The notes under the pieces were generated by a model, which was not told the origin of the DNA, did not search any database, and saw only the letters and a program-made list of their open reading frames with translations. From positions 1 through 9,819 of the forward strand of contig CAYFYA010000030.1 of NCBI GenBank assembly GCA_964347325.1: DNA of 9,819 nucleotides, written 5' to 3'. The stretch is from JAJISG01 sp964347325. GTDB lineage: Archaea; Thermoplasmatota; Thermoplasmata; RBG-16-68-12; JAJISG01. Shown piece by piece: positions 5,811 to 9,819 of the stretch (within the stretch, counting starts at the first letter, position 1; every line of letters begins with the position of its first letter). The position numbers and the translations under genes were made by a program.

Positions 5811-6485
5811 CTAGGAAGGTGCAGCGGCCTCCTCCACTTCCGCTTCTTCCTCAGCTTTTGCGGGCTTCTCGAGGACCTCTTCCTCGGGGGCCACCCTCGA
5901 TGGCCGGACAAGCTCGCTGCGCCGGACCTCGGCCCTGAAGATGGGCTGTATGGCCTTGCAGGAGGTCGCGATCTCCCGGGCTAGATCTCCCAGAATCATT
6001 GCCTTCACGAAGTCCGCCAGCTTCAAGTTCTTGGCCCTCTCGTAAACGACGCGATGCATGACCTTCCGGATGGCCGTCTGCTTCGAGGACTGGATGCGGC
6101 GATCGGTGATGGCCATGGGCTTGACCCGGACGATGGATCCGTCCTTGGTCTTCACGTCAAAGGTCCCGTCGATGCGAGATCGTTTCCTACGGGTGAGCCT
6201 TCGGATGTAGTCCGAGGTCATGGTGTGGCCGAGGTATTCGGTGGAGATTTCGCTGCCCACGATCCGTTCGACTCCGAACTGGACCTTTATGTGCATCTTG
6301 GAGAAGTCACCAATGAGGTCCTGCACCGTGACCTCAATCACGCGATCTTGCAGTCCAGCCGCTTCTTCAGCAGGGGTCTCTCCCAGGACTGCTCTATTGA
6401 ACATCTCGGGCGCGTGAATCTCGTACCAAGTCTTGGCCCGCCACTTGTCCCTCACCCTCTTGGCCACACGGTCGCGCTTTGGCAT
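5811..6485 (-). CDS. rps3ae: 30S ribosomal protein eS1 (S3Ae)
   Basis: This 224-aa protein is the archaeal/eukaryotic small-subunit protein eS1 (S3Ae), located at the mRNA exit region of the 30S platform. Recognisable segments include the basic N-terminus with DKWRAKTWYEIHAPEMFN (13-30), VTVQDLIGDFSKMHIKV (52-68) and TSDYIRRLTRRKRSRID (90-106), and VKPMAITDRRIQSSKQTAIR (about 121-140). The last 30 or so residues are a Glu/Ala-rich acidic tail, which makes it slightly longer than many archaeal homologues (about 190-220 aa). ATG 6485 is preceded by GGAGG (6491-6495) with 5 nt spacing. No other ribosomal genes flank it here. This gene is the clearest marker that the DNA is archaeal. Confidence 0.96.
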   Translation of the reverse strand: MPKRDRVAKRVRDKWRAKTWYEIHAPEMFNRAVLGETPAEEAAGLQDRVIEVTVQDLIGDFSKMHIKVQFGVERIVGSEISTEYLGHTMTSDYIRRLTRRKRSRIDGTFDVKTKDGSIVRVKPMAITDRRIQSSKQTAIRKVMHRVVYERAKNLKLADFVKAMILGDLAREIATSCKAIQPIFRAEVRRSELVRPSRVAPEEEVLEKPAKAEEEAEVEEAAAPS

Positions 6486-6513
6486 GGATTCCTCCGGTTC
6501 TAGCGGCCATGGC

Positions 6514-6521
6514 TATTTATA
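6514..6521 (-). promoter_or_regulatory. TATA box for eS1
   Basis: TATAAATA on the minus strand, a near-perfect archaeal box, centred about 32 nt upstream of the ATG. The predicted start near 6491-6494 overlaps the GGAGG ribosome-binding site, so the 5' leader should be under about 10 nt. Confidence 0.75.
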
Positions 6522-6641
6522 GGCATCGCCAGAGCGTTTGAAGGGGGAGAGAGCGTGACGAGGCCGCATGGGCCCGCCGTTGGGTCTAGCGCGGGCACAA
6601 TCACCGTGGACCCGTGACCCCTTTCCCAAACGTGAGCCAAG

Positions 6642-6649
6642 TTTCTTAA
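6642..6649 (+). promoter_or_regulatory. Putative TATA box for the membrane protein gene
   Basis: TTTCTTAA, preceded by a purine-rich CCAAG that could act as BRE, predicts transcription starting near 6671-6672, right at the TTG codon. It is divergent from the eS1 promoter across 6524-6671, a stretch in which I see no gene. Confidence 0.5.
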
Positions 6650-6671
6650 GCCGGCCCGGGGGTTTGGCGCG

Positions 6672-7580
6672 TTGTTGCGAAACCGGCTCCTCTGGATGGA
6701 ACTTATGGCCCTAGGCCTTGGGTTGGCGCTTGTTGAGCTCGCGGCCATCCTAGTGGAGCTCCGGTCCGCCATCATACAGGATTGGTTCATCTCCCTGGCT
6801 CCCCTGATTTGGCTGAACGCCTCCGTGCTGTTCATCTACGCCCTTATGAGACTGTTGGGCGGTGTCGGCGGTACTGGAGAGAAGCGGGAGACCAAACGCG
6901 GGACTGTACTGACTGCAGACTTCGAAGCCTTGCGCCGCGTCATCCGACCGCGCAGCTTCCGACTAGTATGGGTGCTCAGCGCGGCGGCCTATGCCATCAT
7001 CTACATGGTGCTTCAAGGATCCCTGGTGGTAGCGCCCAATGGGAATTTCGAAACTGGAGTGCTCCTTCTCTCCAGCCCCCTGGGCTACGGCCCGGCCCTC
7101 CGATGGTCGCCGGTATCCTCGCTAGGGCTTCTCCTGAGGCCCTACACATTGGCTGCCGCTGTTGCCCTTTCCCTGTTCTCGGGCCTCGTCATCGCCCTTT
7201 TCGTGACACTTTTGACTCGAGGCCGCCGAAATTTGGTCGGCCTCTCGGGACCCCTGTCGGGACTGGGGGTCATCTGTCCTACGTGCATCGCCACACCCGC
7301 CGCTGGCCTGTTTCTGGCATGGCTCGCGCCCGCCGCTACGCTGGTAGGGCTCACCACCCTCCCAGTCTTCACCATGGTCCTGGCAATCTCGACGGCCCTT
7401 CTCCTGGCCGGCCTCCTCCTTCTGTGGATGACGATGGCGTGGCTCTCCAGGATGATGAAGAAGGACAGTCCGTCAGGTGCGAGTGGTTCGCAGATGGTAG
7501 TAGACAGCGAAGACGGCCACCCCGATCAGGGTTACCACGAGCATGGTCTGGACGAGGCCCAGGGACCAGACGAAGCCTGA
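6672..7580 (+). CDS. Polytopic membrane protein with intramembrane CPTC motif, function unknown
   Basis: I do not recognise this 302-aa protein. Hydrophobic segments at about 9-29, 39-62, 97-119, 158-182, 195-222 and 224-258 suggest six membrane helices, with a charged loop (64-96) between helices two and three. A CPTC pair (Cys202, Cys205) sits inside the fifth helix region, in the context GLGVICPTCIATP, and could bind metal or form a disulfide. The hydrophilic tail (about 262-302, His/Asp/Glu-rich) is encoded largely opposite the cupredoxin's C-terminal helix; the two genes overlap convergently by 108 bp. The start is uncertain: TTG 6672 or 6675 fits a leaderless transcript from the box at 6642, while ATG 6696 would drop 8 residues but has no ribosome-binding site. 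Its position beside cox genes hints at a role in oxidase or copper biology, which is only context. Confidence 0.72.
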   Translation: MLRNRLLWMELMALGLGLALVELAAILVELRSAIIQDWFISLAPLIWLNASVLFIYALMRLLGGVGGTGEKRETKRGTVLTADFEALRRVIRPRSFRLVWVLSAAAYAIIYMVLQGSLVVAPNGNFETGVLLLSSPLGYGPALRWSPVSSLGLLLRPYTLAAAVALSLFSGLVIALFVTLLTRGRRNLVGLSGPLSGLGVICPTCIATPAAGLFLAWLAPAATLVGLTTLPVFTMVLAISTALLLAGLLLLWMTMAWLSRMMKKDSPSGASGSQMVVDSEDGHPDQGYHEHGLDEAQGPDEA

Positions 7581-8087
7581 AGGACCCACCTCACCCGGCT
7601 CACCCACTACGAGGGTCCCAACCATCCCGGCTCCGGCGTGGCCCACTATCATGCAGACGATCGGATAGCGTCCCTCCAACGTCGGTGCGGTGAAGTTGAC
7701 CCATCCCGACTCGCCCCCCGATAGCCAAACATCAGTCAACCTCTCGTTCTCCTCGTAGTACGCATTCAGCTCGGCGAAGTTGGTGTAGTCAATCTGCACA
7801 TCGGGCTGGGCGAAGACGGTGAAGGTGTGCGGCAGACTACCCGGGATAGTGATCATCATGCTGACGTTCTCGCCCGGTTCCACATAGATCGTCCCAGGGT
7901 CGAACGTGAAGTTGTCTAGCAGGAGGACTGACTGCGGTGGTTGGCCCGCTGCGGAGGGCATCTGGGGGAAGGACATCAGTCCCAGGAGTAGAAGGAAGGC
8001 CAAGGTCACCCTCGAGGTCCTCCCAGCATTATTGAGTCGCTTCATTCCTGGGGAAGCGGCCCCGAGACCATTCGACAAAGAAGACAT
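7473..8087 (-). CDS. Membrane-anchored blue copper protein (plastocyanin-like cupredoxin)
   Basis: This roughly 204-aa secreted, anchored type I copper protein probably carries electrons to the oxidase outside the cytoplasmic membrane. It has an N-terminal signal or anchor (hydrophobic 28-40 after KRLNN...R, with a plausible cleavage near PSAAG), a cupredoxin domain (about 51-165), and a C-terminal transmembrane helix (about 172-197) followed by a basic tail. The copper ligands are intact: His87 (SLPHTF), Cys145, His150 and Met155 in the CMIVGHAGAGM block, with Cys-X4-His-X4-Met spacing. ATG 8087 lies 4 nt after the coxB stop, so it should be co-transcribed and coupled. ATG 8045 (MKRLNN) is a good alternative that gives a more ordinary signal peptide; neither has well-spaced Shine-Dalgarno bases. 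Its 3' end overlaps the opposing membrane protein gene by 108 bp. It probably replaces cytochrome c as donor to CoxB; no CXXCH protein is visible in the window. Confidence 0.87.
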   Translation of the reverse strand: MSSLSNGLGAASPGMKRLNNAGRTSRVTLAFLLLLGLMSFPQMPSAAGQPPQSVLLLDNFTFDPGTIYVEPGENVSMMITIPGSLPHTFTVFAQPDVQIDYTNFAELNAYYEENERLTDVWLSGGESGWVNFTAPTLEGRYPIVCMIVGHAGAGMVGTLVVGEPGEVGPSGFVWSLGLVQTMLVVTLIGVAVFAVYYHLRTTRT

Positions 8088-8091
8088 CCCC

Positions 8092-8781
8092 CTAGTCTGC
8101 GGGTCCGTACGGGAGGGACTGGCTGCCCTCGGCGAAGACCTCCAAGGACGCCAGCATACCGTAGTGGCCGACGCCGCAGTACTCCGCACACTGAATCTGG
8201 TACTCGCCGACCTGCTCTGCCTTGAACCAGTACTGATTTACCCTACCTGGAACTGCGTCCACCTTCAATCCGAAGGCGGGAATGAAGACGCTGTGGATGA
8301 CGTCCCGGGAGGTGATGTTGAGGATAACCACCTCGTTTGCCTGGACTCGTAGCAGGCCCTGACTGGTGTTGCCGTCCGGGTACACGAACTCCCAAAGCCA
8401 CTGTTGCGCGCTTACCTCGATGTAGACATTCCCCTCTGGGATGGTGTCCGTCGCCTGTAGCGTGGAGATGGTGGCACCAGCTAGGATGGCGATGACGACG
8501 ACCGGTAGGGCCGTCCATATGAACTCCAGACGGCGGTCGCCGGTCTTGACCCGGGAGGGGAGGTGGAACTCCTTCTTCCTGCGGAACAGGATGATCGCGG
8601 CGATCAGGAGCCCCTCCACCACGACTCCGATGATGAGGGCGAGAGTCAACACCAGGGCAAAGAGTCGATCCTGCGCCTCGCGGCCTGGAGTGACGGCCTG
8701 ACCGCTAGCGTTGGAGAGAATAAGGATGATGAGAAAGAGGAAGGCTACCACCAAGGCGGCCCTCCGGACCAACCTTCCCAT
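8092..8781 (-). CDS. coxB: Cytochrome c oxidase subunit II (CuA)
   Basis: This 229-aa subunit II of a heme-copper oxidase accepts electrons at the binuclear CuA centre outside the membrane. It shows an N-terminal hydrophobic signal segment (8-23), two transmembrane helices (about 40-66 and 87-107) and a cupredoxin domain. All CuA ligands are present: His163, Cys198, Glu200, Cys202, His206 and Met209 in CAEYCGVGHYGM. The aromatic electron-entry stretch QQWLWEFVYPDG (126-137) is intact. ATG 8781 lies about 28 nt from the centre of a TATA-like box and lacks a Shine-Dalgarno sequence, consistent with a leaderless mRNA. The cupredoxin gene follows after 4 nt, and coxA is divergent, 142 bp away. 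A split coxB/coxA arrangement departs from the usual same-strand cluster. Confidence 0.95.
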   Translation of the reverse strand: MGRLVRRAALVVAFLFLIILILSNASGQAVTPGREAQDRLFALVLTLALIIGVVVEGLLIAAIILFRRKKEFHLPSRVKTGDRRLEFIWTALPVVVIAILAGATISTLQATDTIPEGNVYIEVSAQQWLWEFVYPDGNTSQGLLRVQANEVVILNITSRDVIHSVFIPAFGLKVDAVPGRVNQYWFKAEQVGEYQIQCAEYCGVGHYGMLASLEVFAEGSQSLPYGPAD

Positions 8782-8802
8782 TCGGGGGAGTCCAATTCCT
8801 CA

Positions 8803-8817
8803 CTTCTTAAAAAGGTT
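8803..8817 (-). promoter_or_regulatory. BRE/TATA element of coxB
   Basis: On the minus strand this reads AACCTTTTTAAGAAG. The TATA part TTTTTAAG (8806-8813) is centred about 28 nt upstream of the coxB ATG, predicting a leader of 0-5 nt. The same AACCTTT...AGAAG sequence, minus three bases, occurs in front of coxA. Confidence 0.6.
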
Positions 8818-8866
8818 CTCCCGACCCGGCCGCAATCTCTGGATGTAGAGCTTTCGTGACTCCCAA

Positions 8867-8878
8867 AACCTTTAGAAG
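8867..8878 (+). promoter_or_regulatory. BRE/TATA element of coxA
   Basis: AACCTTTAGAAG on the plus strand has its TATA-like part centred near 8873, predicting transcription from about 8899 and a leader of about 25 nt that contains the AGGAGG ribosome-binding site. This predicted start excludes the upstream in-frame ATG at 8888. Confidence 0.5.
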
Positions 8879-8910
8879 GGTCGCTTTATGAGGGGACCAA
8901 GCCCCCTCAC

Positions 8911-8916
8911 AGGAGG
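8911..8916 (+). promoter_or_regulatory. Ribosome-binding site deciding the coxA start
   Basis: AGGAGG lies 7 nt before GTG 8924. It supports GTG 8924 over the in-frame ATG 8888, which has no such site and would add 12 residues with no family match. Confidence 0.7.
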
Positions 8917-8923
8917 CGCGTCC

Positions 8924-9819
8924 GTGGCGGGAGAATCGGTCATCCATAAGCCGGTCCGAAACGATGGGATTTTCCGGTGGTTCACAACCACCTACCACAA
9001 GGACATAGGAATACTGTACATAGTCACGGCTCTCGGGTTCTTTGTCCTCGGTGGAATCCTCGCCCTACTCATGAGATTTGAGTTGGCGGGACCCGGGCCC
9101 ACCATCGTCGACTCGAGCACCTACTCGGAGCTGTTCTCCATCCACGGGACGACCATGATCTTCCTGGTCGTAATCCCGCTGTTGTCGGGCTTCGCCAACT
9201 ACCTGATGCCTATCCTCATCGGCGCCAAGGACATGGCCTTTCCCAGGCTAAATGCCCTGAGCTACTGGCTCCTTCCTCCAGCGGCGATCCTGATCTGGAT
9301 GGGGTCCGCGGACGTGGGCTGGACCGCCTACGCGCCCCTCTCCTCCACTCTTCAGGACAGGGGCATCGACATGTGGATCTTGGGCCTGCAGCTGGTGGGA
9401 ACGTCCTCCATCCTGGGGGCCGTAAACTTCATCGTCACCATATTCAAGCTCAGGAAGCCGGGAATTACCTTCGGCAACCTCTCCCTCTTCGTCTGGTCAG
9501 TGTTGGTAACGGCCTGGATCATCCTCCTGGCGACCCCCGTCCTGGCCTCCGGCCTCACCATGCTCTTCCTGGATCGTAACCTCGGCACCTCCTTCTTCGG
9601 GACAGAGGGCGGCAACCCGCTCCTCTGGCAACACATCTTCTGGTTCTACTCCCACCCAGCCGTCTACATCATGGTCCTGCCCATCATGGGCATCATCTCC
9701 GAGGTCATCCCGGGCATGGTCAGCAAGCCCATCTTCGGCTACAAGGCCATAGCCTTCTCCACGGTGGCCATCGGCTTCATGGGCTTCGGCGTCTGGGTCC
9801 ACCACATGTTCACCACCGG
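8924..9819 (+). CDS. coxA: Cytochrome c oxidase subunit I, A2-type (3' end outside window)
   Basis: This is the first 298 residues of heme-copper oxidase subunit I, which reduces O2 to water at the heme a3-CuB centre and pumps protons. The frame stays open to the window edge. Seen here are FRWFTTTYHKDIG (17-29), His74 (SIHGTTM), a low-spin heme ligand, the D-channel block AKDMAFPRLNALSYW (101-115) with Asp103, LDRNLGTSFF (216-225), and the CuB site: His244 with Tyr248 (YSHPAVY, the cross-linked His-Tyr pair) and His293-His294 (VHHMFTTG). The YSHPAVY sequence, in place of GHPEVY, marks the A2 subfamily, in which a Tyr-Ser pair replaces the Glu at the end of the D-channel. About half of a typical subunit I (500-600 aa, or about 800 if fused to subunit III) is outside the window. 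It is divergent from coxB and has its own promoter. Confidence 0.95.
   Translation, partial: MAGESVIHKPVRNDGIFRWFTTTYHKDIGILYIVTALGFFVLGGILALLMRFELAGPGPTIVDSSTYSELFSIHGTTMIFLVVIPLLSGFANYLMPILIGAKDMAFPRLNALSYWLLPPAAILIWMGSADVGWTAYAPLSSTLQDRGIDMWILGLQLVGTSSILGAVNFIVTIFKLRKPGITFGNLSLFVWSVLVTAWIILLATPVLASGLTMLFLDRNLGTSFFGTEGGNPLLWQHIFWFYSHPAVYIMVLPIMGIISEVIPGMVSKPIFGYKAIAFSTVAIGFMGFGVWVHHMFTT

Noticed and set aside
6054..6503. Plus-strand frame opposite eS1
   Set aside because: It is entirely antisense to a confidently identified ribosomal protein and has no recognisable motifs.
6782..7693. Plus-strand open frame of 303 codons in another frame of the membrane protein region
   Set aside because: The translation is Arg/Pro/His/Ser-rich without domains; the 6672-7580 frame has clear membrane helices instead.
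8088..8189. N-terminal extension of the cupredoxin into coxB
   Set aside because: The extra 34 residues are Arg/Ser/Pro-rich and overlap the CuA-site coding region of coxB; starts at 8087 or 8045 give a sensible secreted protein.
8888..8923. ATG 8888 as the coxA start
   Set aside because: It precedes the predicted transcription start, lacks a ribosome-binding site, and adds residues not typical of the family; GTG 8924 follows AGGAGG by 7 nt.

Overview
This window looks like a piece of an archaeal chromosome. The evidence is an archaeal-type ribosomal protein eS1 (S3Ae), a tRNA-Met gene carrying a 36-nt intron with a well-formed bulge-helix-bulge splice motif, TATA boxes 25-29 nt upstream of genes (several apparently giving leaderless mRNAs), frequent GTG starts, and an aerobic terminal oxidase whose neighbour is a blue-copper protein rather than a cytochrome c. 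The DNA is GC-rich. I suspect a high-GC Thermoplasmatota-like or similar aerobic archaeon, but the lineage is inference only.

Layout. 1-140 has no recognisable gene, only a T-tract and part of a fold-back repeat downstream of the tRNA. 141-250 (minus) is an intron-containing tRNA-Met(CAT) whose 3' third departs from the usual pattern and is repeated, inverted, immediately downstream. 358-4901 (plus) is a tight four-gene operon: a MocA-like molybdopterin cytidylyltransferase, then the [2Fe-2S], molybdopterin and FAD subunits of a xanthine-oxidase-family enzyme. The FAD subunit carries the extra four-cysteine [4Fe-4S] insert characteristic of 4-hydroxybenzoyl-CoA reductase (HcrB), and the large subunit carries HcrA-like sequence blocks. 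4906-5754 (minus) is an XdhC/CoxI-type cofactor maturation factor that converges on the operon with a 4-nt gap. 5811-6485 (minus) is ribosomal protein eS1. 6672-7580 (plus) is an unrecognised multi-spanning membrane protein with an intramembrane CPTC motif. It overlaps by 108 bp, convergently, the 3' end of a membrane-anchored cupredoxin (7473-8087, minus). That cupredoxin follows coxB (8092-8781, minus, CuA subunit II). coxA (8924 to the window end, plus, A2-type subunit I, partial) is transcribed divergently from coxB.

How the parts fit. The first half encodes a molybdenum hydroxylase/reductase together with its cofactor-nucleotide synthesis and maturation factors, a self-contained enzyme-plus-assembly set. 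The second half is an aerobic respiratory module in which the cupredoxin probably feeds electrons to the CuA centre of CoxB and on to CoxA. The two modules are separated by the housekeeping eS1 gene, and nothing in the sequence shows that they are co-regulated.

Most notable points: a fold-back repeat covering the 3' acceptor/T-stem strand of the tRNA; the Hcr-like enzyme with Gln where the family's catalytic Glu is expected; the identical 8-nt GTGGNTGA gene junctions; the 108-bp convergent overlap whose antisense strand encodes a transmembrane helix; and a promoter element shared by the divergent cox genes.
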